Part shown: in pieces, positions 10,041-19,152 of the stretch | Numbering within the stretch: the stretch's first letter is position 1 | Layout of the letters: each line of letters begins with the position of its first letter | NCBI GenBank assembly: GCA_913058145.1 | Contig: CAJXQM010000002.1 | Coordinates: forward strand, 1 to 64,000 | DNA length: 64,000 nt | Direction: 5' to 3' | DNA from: an uncultured Colwellia sp. | Lineage (GTDB): Bacteria; Pseudomonadota; Gammaproteobacteria; Enterobacterales; Alteromonadaceae | Notes under the pieces: generated by a model | The model's input: the letters and a program-made list of their open reading frames with translations, nothing else | Told to the model about the DNA's origin: nothing | Databases searched by the model: none | Translations under genes and position numbers: made by a program

Positions 10041-11060
10041 TTAAAAGAATCGATCAAAATGTATTTGCTCAAAAGGAACTTGATTATCAACCATTAATAA
10101 TCGTTGTACAGTATTCGTCATAATTGGTGGACCACAAAAATAATATTCATAGTCAGGCATATTACCAGCTAATTTTTTTTCTACTAACTCATGTATAAAA
10201 CAACATTCCCCCGTCCAGCCATGTTCTTTAGATAATTCAGCATCAGAAGTCGCTTCATGACTGATAATATTGATCTCGGAAGACACCACTTCTTTAATTA
10301 ATTCCGGAGTGCAAATATCTTTAGGTCCACGACCACCGTAGAACAAATGGATATTACGACCTTTTAGCTCATTATTTACTGCGGCAGATCTTACAATTGA
10401 CATGACTGGCGATAAACCAGAACCACCGCCAATACAAACAATATCTCTATTATTATCAGTACGTAAGTATGAATTCCCATAAGGGCCATCAATGTCGATT
10501 TCATCACCTTCATTTAGCTCATCGAATAGATAATTACTCCCCTTACCATTAGGCATACGTTTAATAATAAATTGTAAAAAGCCTTCTTCATTAGCAATAT
10601 TAGACATTGAATAAGCACGTTCACCAATATTGGGAAGTGATAACATGGCAAATTGACCCGAAAAGAAAACAGCTGGAGTGGGTATTTTAAAAATAAATTC
10701 AGCCATATCGCCGGTTAAATCACGACGACCTACATAACTAGCCGAGTGTTTTTGGGGTAAGGTAGAGATTGAAGCTGCATTAGTCTCTGGTGAGATTTTA
10801 ATTTCGCAATCCCCCACAGCTACACATTGGCATGCTAATTTTTTACCTTTACGAATATCTCTTGGTGATAAGCCTGGAGCATCTGCCCATAATTCTTTAA
10901 TTTCACCTTCGACAAGCTCAAATTTACAACTTCCGCAACCTCCTGAATTACATTCATAAGGTAAAGCAATATTACTTCTTAAGGCTGCCCTTAATAAAGT
11001 ATCATTATCTTGAGCAGCAAAAGAAACTGCTGATTTATTTAAACGAATATTTTGAGTCAT
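10041..11060 (-). CDS. tmoF: Toluene monooxygenase NADH:ferredoxin reductase (TmoF-type)
   Basis: Electron-transfer flavoprotein that passes electrons from NADH to the Rieske ferredoxin of the toluene monooxygenase. An N-terminal plant-type 2Fe-2S domain has C-x4-C-x2-C (CNSGGCGSC) and a later cysteine in KLACQC. An FAD domain follows (RAYSMSN) and then an NAD domain (GGGSGLSPVMSI, YYFCGPP). The start is placed at 11060, where GAGG precedes MTQNIRL by six bases; the in-frame ATG 12 bp upstream has no such signal. It is the last gene of the tmoABCDEF-type set, after a 115-bp gap holding a structured element. About 339 residues fits the family. Confidence 0.9.
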   Translation of the reverse strand: MTQNIRLNKSAVSFAAQDNDTLLRAALRSNIALPYECNSGGCGSCKFELVEGEIKELWADAPGLSPRDIRKGKKLACQCVAVGDCEIKISPETNAASISTLPQKHSASYVGRRDLTGDMAEFIFKIPTPAVFFSGQFAMLSLPNIGERAYSMSNIANEEGFLQFIIKRMPNGKGSNYLFDELNEGDEIDIDGPYGNSYLRTDNNRDIVCIGGGSGLSPVMSIVRSAAVNNELKGRNIHLFYGGRGPKDICTPELIKEVVSSEINIISHEATSDAELSKEHGWTGECCFIHELVEKKLAGNMPDYEYYFCGPPIMTNTVQRLLMVDNQVPFEQIHFDRFF

Positions 11061-11117
11061 AAATAACCTCATCGTCCTGTCTTTATTTTAATATGTAATA
11101 ACTGCTTAATAAAGCTA

Positions 11118-11157
11118 AGTCACTTCAAACTACACCCTAGGGTAATCTGAAGAGACT
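11118..11157 (-). other. Structured intercistronic element between tmoE- and tmoF-type genes
   Basis: A 40-nt two-part hairpin: AGTC/GACT and CTTCA/TGAAG arms (with one A-A mismatch between them) enclose the palindrome ACCCTAGGGT. No T-tract follows on the transcribed strand, so it is not an obvious intrinsic terminator. An RNA-stability or processing element that lowers reductase expression is possible. Confidence 0.5.
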
Positions 11158-11175
11158 TTCTTATATTTAAAGGGT

Positions 11176-12174
11176 TTACGCAGTTAAACCGAGTGATTCA
11201 ATAAATGTTTTCACACCATTTTTAGCATCTATTGCCGCATTATCACCATCAGGTAATTCAGTACAATAAGCATCAATTGCTGCATCACCTAAAGGTAACC
11301 ATTTGGCAACCCAACCATTAAGAACATCAAGGTTACCCTCTGTTTCTAATGCCATTTTAACTAATGCGCTAGCCCAACGACGATGACGTTCAGCATCACG
11401 CATTTGTGCTTGTGTGAGTAGACCAAGTAGCGTGTCTTCTTCAGAACGAGCTACATCACCTAATTGAACAATTACCGCTTCTTCTACAGCTGGCTTAGCA
11501 ATTAAATTAAAGGCAACAAACGCTTCAGCCCAATCCCATGCAACTAAGGCTTTTTCAGTAAGTTCTCTAAACCCTTGCCAAATACTGTCATTTTCCCATA
11601 AGGTTCTTTCATTTTCACCAAAACCTAAACCTGGGTAGGCATTAGCAAGTTCTCTTGTTCTATACGCTGTATGACTCAACCAACGAAGACTATCAGCCGT
11701 TTGGTAAGTCGCACAGTTAGTAATAGTACTCGCTGGTGCTAACTGCTGAATGTAGGCAGATCCTAATTGAATTGTGTGAAATAAATAACGTGCTGGTGTA
11801 TAAAATCGTGCTAATTTAGCCACCCATTCATCATTTAACATTTGGTCATGACCACGTTCATTAAATTGATCAAATAACCCTGTTACATAAGTTTCCTGTC
11901 CATCTTGTAGCAAATTATATGTACGATAAATCAATTGATCAGGATCTCTAAATGCATTCCAATCATCATGTTTTAGTGAACTTCCTAAACAATTTTTACG
12001 ATACCAGTCTGCCATAGGAATATCTGAATCTAATTCAAATGGATTTTCTGGGTTATCGGTATGATAATGTAAATTGGTTGAAACAATTTCATATTCACTT
12101 GGGCGTTTACGATTTCCAGCAAGGTGTGACCAAGTTTTTAGTGGTTTTAATACTTCTGGTTGTTCTTCTGACAT
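11176..12174 (-). CDS. tmoE: Toluene monooxygenase hydroxylase beta subunit (TmoE-type)
   Basis: Structural beta subunit of the (alpha-beta-gamma)2 diiron hydroxylase. The length of 332 residues and landmarks such as TWSHLAGNRKRPSEYEIV near the N terminus, PMADWYRKNCLGS, and DPDQLIYRTYN match TmoE/TouE. Its ferritin-like fold lacks the iron ligands of the alpha subunit, as expected. It sits 28 bp after the effector gene and is separated from the reductase gene by a 115-bp gap. It is homologous to the DmpL-type subunit at 23.3-24.3 kb, consistent with two paralogous diiron monooxygenases in one gene run. Confidence 0.93.
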   Translation of the reverse strand: MSEEQPEVLKPLKTWSHLAGNRKRPSEYEIVSTNLHYHTDNPENPFELDSDIPMADWYRKNCLGSSLKHDDWNAFRDPDQLIYRTYNLLQDGQETYVTGLFDQFNERGHDQMLNDEWVAKLARFYTPARYLFHTIQLGSAYIQQLAPASTITNCATYQTADSLRWLSHTAYRTRELANAYPGLGFGENERTLWENDSIWQGFRELTEKALVAWDWAEAFVAFNLIAKPAVEEAVIVQLGDVARSEEDTLLGLLTQAQMRDAERHRRWASALVKMALETEGNLDVLNGWVAKWLPLGDAAIDAYCTELPDGDNAAIDAKNGVKTFIESLGLTA

Positions 12175-12202
12175 TGTATTCTCCTAATAATTTATAGTAA
12201 TG

Positions 12203-12514
12203 TTAAACGGTTAAGTTAAAATAAAAACGAACACGTTTACTATCGACATCAATTTGACCAGCAAAAGATGCTAAATTAATTTCAATTTCATTCATTTTAA
12301 ATTGGCGACCTAAACACTCTTCCATTGACTCTTGAGTTAAAATTAATTCATGGTCAGTTGAAATTCGTATATAAGCGACTTTATCTTCAATAGATATATC
12401 CTTGTCAGGATTATCCATTTTAGCCGCTTCTATTGCTGCTTGAGCAACATCGCCAGATCTCATGACTGGACCTACACGATTATTATCAATTGCATTAACT
12501 GCATTATTCGACAT
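12203..12514 (-). CDS. tmoD: Toluene monooxygenase effector protein (TmoD-type)
   Basis: Small cofactor-free effector that docks on the hydroxylase and tunes diiron reactivity. The core (NRVGPVMRSGDVAQAAIEA, INLASFAGQI, RVRFYFN) matches TmoD. I favour the ATG at 12514, preceded by AGAGGAGACAGTT, because it gives 103 residues, the usual family length. A second in-frame ATG at 12592 also has a good ribosome site (AGAGGTAGATA) and would add 26 residues beginning MLNFFKSLFGKN, an extension I do not know from this family. Both products may be made. It is flanked by the Rieske and beta-subunit genes. Confidence 0.88.
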   Translation of the reverse strand: MSNNAVNAIDNNRVGPVMRSGDVAQAAIEAAKMDNPDKDISIEDKVAYIRISTDHELILTQESMEECLGRQFKMNEIEINLASFAGQIDVDSKRVRFYFNLTV

Positions 12515-12617
12515 AACTGTCTCCTCTGTCGGTTGTACTATCTTTTCGTTAGTTATATTTTTACCAAATAAAGATTTGAAAAAATTTAGCATTATCTACC
12601 TCTAACTTATTAATTAA

Positions 12618-12956
12618 TTAGCAATCTGACTTAAGCGGCTCAATACCTTCGACATTGACATGTATATCTTCACCGTCAATTTTCACAGGATATTGTGCTA
12701 ACTGGCAACCTTTGGGGTTTAAACCTTTGCCCGTGTTACTATCAAATTGCCATAAATGAGCTTTACATGTTAAAATTTTACCATCAAACTCGCCGTCAAC
12801 AAGCTCAATTGCTTGATGAGGACACATTGCTTGAAAAGCTCTAATTTCACCATTTTCAACGCCTAAAATTAACACATCGACACCACATGATGTGGTAAAT
12901 ACATCCATGTCGCCTTCCCATACATCATCAAGTGTGCAAATTTTTTCAAAAGCCAT
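12618..12956 (-). CDS. tmoC: Rieske-type ferredoxin of toluene monooxygenase (TmoC-type)
   Basis: Soluble Rieske 2Fe-2S protein that transfers electrons from the reductase to the hydroxylase. The ligand pairs are visible as MCPHQ (C-x-H) around residues 44-46 and LTCKAHLWQFD (C-x2-H) around 63-66. The length of 112 residues matches TmoC. It is 14 bp downstream of the gamma-subunit gene and 25-103 bp upstream of the effector gene, depending on which effector start is used. Phenol hydroxylases lack such a protein, so it assigns this gene set to the four-component toluene monooxygenase group. Confidence 0.93.
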   Translation of the reverse strand: MAFEKICTLDDVWEGDMDVFTTSCGVDVLILGVENGEIRAFQAMCPHQAIELVDGEFDGKILTCKAHLWQFDSNTGKGLNPKGCQLAQYPVKIDGEDIHVNVEGIEPLKSDC

Positions 12957-12970
12957 AATCGTTTTTCCTA

Positions 12971-13231
12971 TTAGTTTTCCATGAATAAAATATCGAGTGT
13001 TTCAGTTGGCCTAAGACCGGCTTCTGACACTTTCATATCTCGTGGGAATATAGTCCCATTTTCATGGTGCCTCACTCGTAAGGTTTTACTAGGTTGCTCT
13101 TTAACACGTCTATTAATAGAGTGATAAGCACACTTTTCAGCTACCTGATCCATAGTATCGTCTGTATCGACAGGTACTAATTGAATAACAAAATCACGTT
13201 CAAAGTTTGAGTGTATTGGAAATAAAGCCAT
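12971..13231 (-). CDS. tmoB: Toluene monooxygenase hydroxylase gamma subunit (TmoB-type)
   Basis: Small 86-residue subunit of the diiron hydroxylase with a ubiquitin-like fold in this family. Recognisable segments are FPIHSNFERDFVIQLVPVD at the start and FPRDMKVSEAGLRPTETLDI near the end, matching TmoB/TouB in length and pattern. It lies 43 bp downstream of the alpha-subunit gene and 14 bp upstream of the Rieske ferredoxin gene, the canonical A-B-C order. Confidence 0.93.
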   Translation of the reverse strand: MALFPIHSNFERDFVIQLVPVDTDDTMDQVAEKCAYHSINRRVKEQPSKTLRVRHHENGTIFPRDMKVSEAGLRPTETLDILFMEN

Positions 13232-13274
13232 TTGTTTTTACCTCTTTATTAAATATATTTTTAGTAGAACTAAT

Positions 13275-14777
13275 TTATGCTGCATCGTCTGATTTTTTAG
13301 TACTATATGCTTCAAGCCATGAATAACCATGCGCATCATCACCCATTTCACCTGGTGAAAGTCCCATATATTTCAAACCGCCACCTAAGTCCATTGGCTG
13401 TATTTCACCCGCTAAGAAACGATCAATAAAGCTCATATGATTTTGATAACGCTCAGGATCCATTTGGAATATTTTCATGTCAACTTCTGAACCAAAGTGA
13501 TATAGACGTCCATTATGTTCAAGCTGATGATCTTTAACGTTCCATCCCTGACCCGGCGTACCCACAATTGGTAGTTGACACATATTACAAATCGTAGGCA
13601 ATGTTTCAGGACCCGTTAGTTCTGGTTTACCATTTTGCAAGTTATCAACAATTACATCCCAACATTCACCCCAAGTATTATTCCAACCTGGATATTTTTC
13701 TTCTAACCATTCTCGTTCATTTGGTGTAACACCTGCCGCTGGATCCCACCAAACGGTCGGACGCCAGAACCAGATACCTAAATGCATACCATGATGTGTT
13801 TCATCTAAATCACTAATAAACTGATCCCAATACCAAGGTTTATCTAAACCTAGATCAAGCAATTGACGTTCAAATTGAGCCACAATCCATTCAAGCATAA
13901 ACTCTTTAAATGATTCTTTTCTTGATTCAAGCGGCGTGTAATAGTCTAAAATAGGTCCTGTTAGCGCCGTAAATAATTTCCATGCACGCCAAATAGCGGT
14001 GTCAATTAAATTTTGTGCTTCTTCTTTTTTTCCATTAGCAATCAAAATCTTAAGCGATGGTGCGCCTTGTTGTGCATGACGTGACTCATCTGTTTGGATA
14101 CTAGAAATTAAATTAGAAAATGTATGATCTCCCGCTTCCGCAGCATCAGCAGCAAGCCCTAAAAACTGCATATTAGTAAAACCAGTTTCGAAAGCAAACG
14201 TAAGCATAATAGAGGTTGCAACCGCATCGCGCGTCATCATGATGTCATCAAAAAATGAACGTGCTGCAATCGCTGCCCACTCATTGGTATGATAAGCCTT
14301 ATGTGCCCAATCCCATTGGCGATTACGTTTTACATTGGCATGAGGGTAAAACAACTGAATTTGTCCATGACGGTTTTCATCCATCATGCCAAAGACAGCC
14401 ATATTACGATTACCTGGTGCTTTAGCAAATCGTGCCATTTTTGCTTCCGCAATTGAAGCAGCATATTCAGCTAGGGCAATAGCACCATAATGCGCAATCA
14501 TGGTACTCACCCAACCAGGGTCTGCTCTATCAACAAAAGCATCACGTTCTAATGCAGCTTTTACTGAATAAACACCCGCATCTTTCTCTCGTTGAGTAGC
14601 TACGTATTCAGGGTAAGTTACCTTATAAGGTTCATCATAAGTCTCCCAAGCTTCAGCTGGAATTCCACGATGTCCACTCATTTCATCAGGATAAAATTCT
14701 TCCTCAGTGACAAATTTAGTTGTCCAGTTTGTTGTACGCGTTAAATCGTACCATTCTTCTCTCTCTAATATAGCCAT
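13275..14777 (-). CDS. tmoA: Toluene monooxygenase hydroxylase alpha subunit (TmoA-type)
   Basis: Catalytic diiron subunit of a soluble aromatic monooxygenase, about 500 residues, closely patterned on toluene-4-monooxygenase TmoA. The six iron ligands lie in LAEYAA, MDENRHGQ (ExxH), FETGFTN and DESRHAQQ (ExxH). HYGAIALAEYA keeps the isoleucine that lines the active-site gate in TmoA. The C-terminal region carries the CNMCQLP and HNGRLYHFGS segments of the family. I start at 14777, not 14783: AAAGG is correctly spaced only for the second of the two close ATGs, and homologues begin there. Expected reaction: benzene to phenol and toluene to cresols; regiospecificity cannot be read from sequence alone. 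Confidence 0.95.
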   Translation of the reverse strand: MAILEREEWYDLTRTTNWTTKFVTEEEFYPDEMSGHRGIPAEAWETYDEPYKVTYPEYVATQREKDAGVYSVKAALERDAFVDRADPGWVSTMIAHYGAIALAEYAASIAEAKMARFAKAPGNRNMAVFGMMDENRHGQIQLFYPHANVKRNRQWDWAHKAYHTNEWAAIAARSFFDDIMMTRDAVATSIMLTFAFETGFTNMQFLGLAADAAEAGDHTFSNLISSIQTDESRHAQQGAPSLKILIANGKKEEAQNLIDTAIWRAWKLFTALTGPILDYYTPLESRKESFKEFMLEWIVAQFERQLLDLGLDKPWYWDQFISDLDETHHGMHLGIWFWRPTVWWDPAAGVTPNEREWLEEKYPGWNNTWGECWDVIVDNLQNGKPELTGPETLPTICNMCQLPIVGTPGQGWNVKDHQLEHNGRLYHFGSEVDMKIFQMDPERYQNHMSFIDRFLAGEIQPMDLGGGLKYMGLSPGEMGDDAHGYSWLEAYSTKKSDDAA

Positions 14778-14843
14778 TTTCATTACCTTTTTAGTTGGTT
14801 ATTTTCTACTTGTTGTAATTTTTTTATTTATAACTTCATTTTA

Positions 14844-15269
14844 TTATTGAGCTAACAAAGCAGCAATTCCTGCCTCAGCACAAATAACATCTTGCTCTTC
14901 TGAACCTCCCGATACACCAATAGCACCTAATGACTTACCTTCAACTTCAATAGGAACTCCACCACCAAAAACAACTAATCTATCTCTGGGAGGCATTCCT
15001 TTTGCTAACATCGCCTCAGTAGAAAAAATATCTTTCCATTGAGATGTTGAAAAGCGAAAACCTGCTGCGGTATACGCTTTATCTATAGCAATATCGATTG
15101 AATGCAAAAAAGCATTTGGCATACGAAGAAAGCCAGCAAGATTACCACCAGAGTCCACAACGGCAACATTAATAACAATGCCCAACGCTTGAGCTTTTTC
15201 AACAGCAGCGACTATAGCCGCATTAGCTGCCTGCCAATGAATAATATGATTAATTTCATACAGCTTCAT
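14844..15269 (-). CDS. GlcG/HbpS family protein (DUF336)
   Basis: Small protein of the GlcG/HbpS heme-binding fold, about 141 residues. Hallmarks are VVDSGGNLAGFLRMPNA, a run of small residues at AIDKAYTAA, and GGVPIEVEGKSLGAIGVSGG. Such genes recur in aromatic-degradation operons, where their role is unclear; heme or small-molecule binding, or a stress-protective function, has been suggested for the family. It lies 16 bp after the catechol dioxygenase gene and 66 bp before the monooxygenase alpha gene. The start is the second of two adjacent ATGs, for the same spacing reason as its neighbours. Confidence 0.85.
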   Translation of the reverse strand: MKLYEINHIIHWQAANAAIVAAVEKAQALGIVINVAVVDSGGNLAGFLRMPNAFLHSIDIAIDKAYTAAGFRFSTSQWKDIFSTEAMLAKGMPPRDRLVVFGGGVPIEVEGKSLGAIGVSGGSEEQDVICAEAGIAALLAQ

Positions 15270-15285
15270 AATCATTACCTTGTGA

Positions 15286-16230
15286 CTAGGTGTATACTTC
15301 AGTAAAAGCAGTATTAAGCTCCCCTGAGTGATAAAAAATACCTCGTGGAATTTCTTCTTCTGTCCATGTGATTACTGGCATATCAGGCGTTGCTAAATAA
15401 CCTAATCCAGCAAACGTTTCATTACGATTACCCGAAGGGTCAAAGAAATAAATGGTTTCACCTCGCGTAATACCATGTCGAGTAGGCATTACATCCATTT
15501 TCACCTTATTCATAGCCATAATGTCTGCCGCTTTTAAAATATCACCCCAGCTTGAAAGGTAGAAAGAAGCATGATGAAAACCTGCTGTGGGACCTGGTAC
15601 AAAAGCAATGTCATGCGGGGTATTTGTAACAGTTAAAAAAGCAACCGCTTGAATATCAGCATCCGGACCAACAAGCGCTTGTTCTGTTAATCTAAAACCT
15701 AAACATTGCGATAAAAAGTTAACATTATCAGCAATAGTATTAACTTGGTTTTCAGGATCTAATGGACATACAAGTAAACAGTGATCTAGCCAATGAGCAC
15801 CAACCCCTTTAACATCTAATGGCCAAGGTGCGGGGTTGACATTGCCTACAGATTTACCGACAACAGTTTTATCTGCATATAAACACATAATATGACCACT
15901 AGGTAATTTAAAGCGTAAAGCTCTTCCACAATCAACTAGAGTACCCGCGTCTAAATTTTCTACTTCAATACCATAATTTTGTATGGTATTAGCATAACTA
16001 TCTAGATCAGAATCATTTTCAACCTTATAAGCAATGTGATCCATTCCAGCTTGTTCTGATGGACTTAAAATAACAGAGTATTTCTCCCATTCATCCCAAC
16101 CTTTTAAATAAAGATTACCTTCGCTATCTTCATCTGTAACGATCAATCCCAAAATGTTTTCATAATGATTTCTAGCTGCTGCCATATCTAAAACGCGAAG
16201 GTTTACATGACCTATTTTAATTACACTCAT
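15286..16230 (-). CDS. Catechol 2,3-dioxygenase (DmpB/XylE-type)
   Basis: Class I two-domain extradiol dioxygenase that opens catechol or methylcatechols next to the hydroxyls to give 2-hydroxymuconic semialdehyde-type products, using Fe(II). The N-terminal vicinal-oxygen-chelate domain begins [11 protein letters not shown]. The catalytic C-terminal domain holds the metal ligands in [10 protein letters not shown] (His), [12 protein letters not shown] (His) and [10 protein letters not shown] (Glu). About 314 residues is normal. The start at 16230 is the second ATG, correctly spaced from GAGG. It follows an XylT-type ferredoxin gene, as in xylTE and dmpQB, where the ferredoxin re-reduces oxidised iron. 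Confidence 0.92.
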   Translation of the reverse strand: MSVIKIGHVNLRVLDMAAARNHYENILGLIVTDEDSEGNLYLKGWDEWEKYSVILSPSEQAGMDHIAYKVENDSDLDSYANTIQNYGIEVENLDAGTLVDCGRALRFKLPSGHIMCLYADKTVVGKSVGNVNPAPWPLDVKGVGAHWLDHCLLVCPLDPENQVNTIADNVNFLSQCLGFRLTEQALVGPDADIQAVAFLTVTNTPHDIAFVPGPTAGFHHASFYLSSWGDILKAADIMAMNKVKMDVMPTRHGITRGETIYFFDPSGNRNETFAGLGYLATPDMPVITWTEEEIPRGIFYHSGELNTAFTEVYT

Positions 16231-16266
16231 TTTCATTTCCTCAATATGTTGCTAATTAATTAACGG

Positions 16267-16620
16267 TTAACTAAAATTCCAAATTTTTTGCCCGCTTAAT
16301 ATTTTTCGTTTTATTTTTCCTACAACGTTAAGTTGAATATCACCTTTAGGAAATACTCTACAGGCGAGTACAATTCCTTTTTTTTCCTCTTCTTCTGATA
16401 TATGAGTTCGACTCATTGTTTTCGTTATATAACTATTTCTTCCTGATAGGATCTTAATCTTACAAATACCGCATCCACCACCATGGCAGCCTGAAGGAAT
16501 TCCTTTTTGTCCTAACGAACGCATCCCTTCAAGTAAGTGTGTTTCTCTTGCACATTTAAACGTTACATCAGTATCTACAATGGTAATATTGTATTTACTA
16601 TTAATATCCTCTTCTCTCAT
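16267..16620 (-). CDS. Plant-type 2Fe-2S ferredoxin (XylT/DmpQ-like)
   Basis: A 117-residue ferredoxin with the chloroplast-type cluster motif C-x4-C-x2-C (CHGGGCGIC) and the fourth cysteine in VLACRV. Length and its place directly before catechol 2,3-dioxygenase match XylT and DmpQ, which reactivate that enzyme by reducing its iron after oxidative inactivation by substituted catechols. It is only 2 bp downstream of the alcohol dehydrogenase gene, so translation is probably coupled. It probably takes electrons from one of the two reductases in the operon, which is inference. Confidence 0.85.
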   Translation of the reverse strand: MREEDINSKYNITIVDTDVTFKCARETHLLEGMRSLGQKGIPSGCHGGGCGICKIKILSGRNSYITKTMSRTHISEEEEKKGIVLACRVFPKGDIQLNVVGKIKRKILSGQKIWNFS

Positions 16621-16622
16621 AC

Positions 16623-17684
16623 TTATGGCCTAATAATAGTTTTAAGAACATCGTCTGTTTTGTTGTAGAAAGTACTATAGGCTTTATCAATATCGGCTAA
16701 TTTAAATTCATGAGAAAAGTATTCCTCCGGTTTCAAAACACCACGTTCCATTAAACGTAAACCTTCCCACATAAAGGGTTGTACATTAGCAAAGCCGTTC
16801 ATGTGTAAGGTAATATCCCGAAAAAACACATCTGCTAAAACAAGATTAAACTCAGCATCACAAAAAACACCAATTGCAGCTACTGTTCCACCTGGTCTGA
16901 TAATATCTAATGCCATTTGCAATGTTTCTGGATAGCCAACAACTTCAATAACCTTATCAAAACCGCGTCCACCACAAAGTGACATTGCTTGTTCTTTCCA
17001 GTTTTCTGCATTAGCGTTAATGGTAATAGCACCTTTACTTGACGCTACTTTTAAGCGATAAGCCTCTTTATCAATAGCAACCACGCAACCAGGCGCTTTA
17101 CTTAACGCTATGTCTAAGCTCATTAACCCTGTAGGACCACAACCAATTAAAGCGACATTTTCCCCCGGTTTAATATCAGCAAGATTATTTGCAATAATGG
17201 CTGAAGGTAAATTACAAGATAGTGTTAAAGCTGCCGCATCAGAAATTGCATCAGGAACTTTAATCGCATGGCCATCTGCATGAGGTAATACTAAAGCCTC
17301 AGAATGCGTTCCATTTAAATCACCAAATGGAACGCCAAAGCCATAAACTGCTTTTTGCGTTGTTTCACAATGTGCAGTTGCACCAACTTCGCACATATAA
17401 CAATCACCACATGAACATGAATAGGCCATTGATACTCGATCACCTATTTTAAATTTACCAACAGCAGAGCCAACATCAAGTACTCTACCTATTAATTCAT
17501 GGCCTGTTTGAGAACGCCCTTTATCCATAATGGCATCCATGGCTCCACGGTATAAATGTAGATCAGAACCACAAATAGAAGTCGCTGATACTTCAACTAA
17601 CATATCATGGTCATTTTTAATTTTTGCATCTTCAACGTCAGTTGCTCTAATGTCTTTTTCACCAAAATAAACTGCTGCTTTCAT
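16623..17684 (-). CDS. Zinc-dependent alcohol dehydrogenase family protein
   Basis: Medium-chain dehydrogenase/reductase, 353 residues. Catalytic zinc residues are in SICGSDLHLYRG and TGHELIGRV. A structural-zinc loop is present as CSCGDCYMCEVGATAHC. The NAD-binding site is ALIGCGPTGLMSLDIA. It resembles formaldehyde/threonine-dehydrogenase-like members more than xylB-type benzyl alcohol dehydrogenase, so the substrate is uncertain. Oxidation of an aromatic or short-chain alcohol produced by side-chain hydroxylation would fit the context. It is preceded by GAGGTTCATT and sits 27 bp after the outer-membrane channel gene. Confidence 0.87.
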   Translation of the reverse strand: MKAAVYFGEKDIRATDVEDAKIKNDHDMLVEVSATSICGSDLHLYRGAMDAIMDKGRSQTGHELIGRVLDVGSAVGKFKIGDRVSMAYSCSCGDCYMCEVGATAHCETTQKAVYGFGVPFGDLNGTHSEALVLPHADGHAIKVPDAISDAAALTLSCNLPSAIIANNLADIKPGENVALIGCGPTGLMSLDIALSKAPGCVVAIDKEAYRLKVASSKGAITINANAENWKEQAMSLCGGRGFDKVIEVVGYPETLQMALDIIRPGGTVAAIGVFCDAEFNLVLADVFFRDITLHMNGFANVQPFMWEGLRLMERGVLKPEEYFSHEFKLADIDKAYSTFYNKTDDVLKTIIRP

Positions 17685-17711
17685 AATGAACCTCCTAATT
17701 TATAGATAAGA

Positions 17712-19082
17712 TTAAAACTTGTAGCTATAAGAAATAACAAGATTGGTTTGAGAATGAGTCATTTCTATTGGTACTGAAGTATTTGGCTGACTTGTATTTG
17801 TTTGTTTCTCTTCAAATGCATGAGATATCGCAAAATCAACTTCATGGCTTGCATTTACGGTATAAGTAAAGCCCCCTGTTAAATGGTCTGTGAGATACGC
17901 AGGAACAATGGCAAACGTAGTGTTATTTGGTAACGCTTGATCGGTATGACTATAACCTGCTCTCAACGTCCAGTTGTTGTTATACGCATACTCAGCACCA
18001 AAAGCATAAATATTAATGTCATCATAATTTTGAGGTAATAGAATATTGATATTTTGTTTACTTTCATCATGAACAAAACCAACATCTAAATTTTCTAATG
18101 CGTCTTTCCAAAAAACTCGTTGAACATCAAACAATATTGAAAGTTTTTCATTTACGTTATGACTTACACCGATACTTAATTGAGCTGGATTTTGAAAATC
18201 TCTTAATTTAATATCTCCATTTAAAGGAATGTTTCCTGCAACATTACTGACTGCCGTTAACGTTGCTCGGCCTTTAAGATCTGGAATACTTGATTTGAAA
18301 TTATAAGACATACCAATGGTTGTATCTGAAGTAACTTGATAAGTTAAGCCTAATTTTGCTCCATAACCTACGGCATCAATACCACCGCCAACAAATTCAT
18401 CTTTAGTAAAGCTAAAATGAGCGCCAGATAACTCAGGTACACCAAGTAAGGTAGGAACTAATGAACCATCGACACGACCATCTGCAGCGAGTGAACCCAC
18501 TTGAGTCACATCTAATAATAATTCTAAATTTAATGATGACCAAATAGCTTCAACCGTGGCACCAACGGTTAATTTATCATTAACTTGATAAGCAATAGCT
18601 AAAGGAACCCTTAAATTTAGCAAACGAGATGAATTTTCTAATCCTGTATCAATTTTATTTACTGTAGTACGAGATAAAAAGCTACTCGATCCAAACTCTG
18701 TACCTAAACCACCTTGGGCAAAAACCCCTATTCCATAGGTAAGCGCACCATTTTTATAAGTATAAGCAATTTGTGGTGCAAAGTACGGACCTCTATTATT
18801 ACCATGATTATTGGAAGACGCATTTTCACCGGTATCTAAATTTTTAGTATTTATATCCGTTGTAATAACATCTAAGCCAACATAAAATTCTGAGCCTTCA
18901 TCCATTAAGGCTAACGTAGCAGGGTTATACATCATTCCCGCAGCGCCAATGTCATGAGCAACACCTGCACCTCCTAAAGATCGAGAGACAGCACCAAACC
19001 CCTCCATATTGAAAACTTGTGTAGCATTAACACCCATTGATAACGAACTTGTTATAGCTAAAGCTAATAATTTATATTTCAT
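17712..19082 (-). CDS. FadL/TodX-family outer-membrane hydrocarbon channel
   Basis: Outer-membrane beta-barrel for uptake of hydrophobic substrates. The N terminus is a Sec signal peptide (MKYKLLALAITSSLSMG, cleavage after VNA). The mature protein starts with the FadL-type plug motif (NMEGFGAVSRSLGGAG, GMMYNPATLALM). The chain ends in LVISYSYKF, whose terminal aromatic residue suits barrel assembly. I start at 19082, where GGGGA is well placed, instead of the upstream ATGs. TodX, TbuX and XylN orthologues accompany toluene pathways, so a role in toluene/benzene entry is well supported by context. It is 70 bp after the hydrolase gene; a long-loop AAACCATC/GATGGTTT inverted repeat (19103-19144) lies in the gap. 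Confidence 0.9.
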   Translation of the reverse strand: MKYKLLALAITSSLSMGVNATQVFNMEGFGAVSRSLGGAGVAHDIGAAGMMYNPATLALMDEGSEFYVGLDVITTDINTKNLDTGENASSNNHGNNRGPYFAPQIAYTYKNGALTYGIGVFAQGGLGTEFGSSSFLSRTTVNKIDTGLENSSRLLNLRVPLAIAYQVNDKLTVGATVEAIWSSLNLELLLDVTQVGSLAADGRVDGSLVPTLLGVPELSGAHFSFTKDEFVGGGIDAVGYGAKLGLTYQVTSDTTIGMSYNFKSSIPDLKGRATLTAVSNVAGNIPLNGDIKLRDFQNPAQLSIGVSHNVNEKLSILFDVQRVFWKDALENLDVGFVHDESKQNINILLPQNYDDINIYAFGAEYAYNNNWTLRAGYSHTDQALPNNTTFAIVPAYLTDHLTGGFTYTVNASHEVDFAISHAFEEKQTNTSQPNTSVPIEMTHSQTNLVISYSYKF

Positions 19083-19152
19083 GTTTTTCCCCATAGTTTG
19101 ATAAACCATCAATATTTATAATTACAATTTTATGTAGATGGTTTTTAAATAA

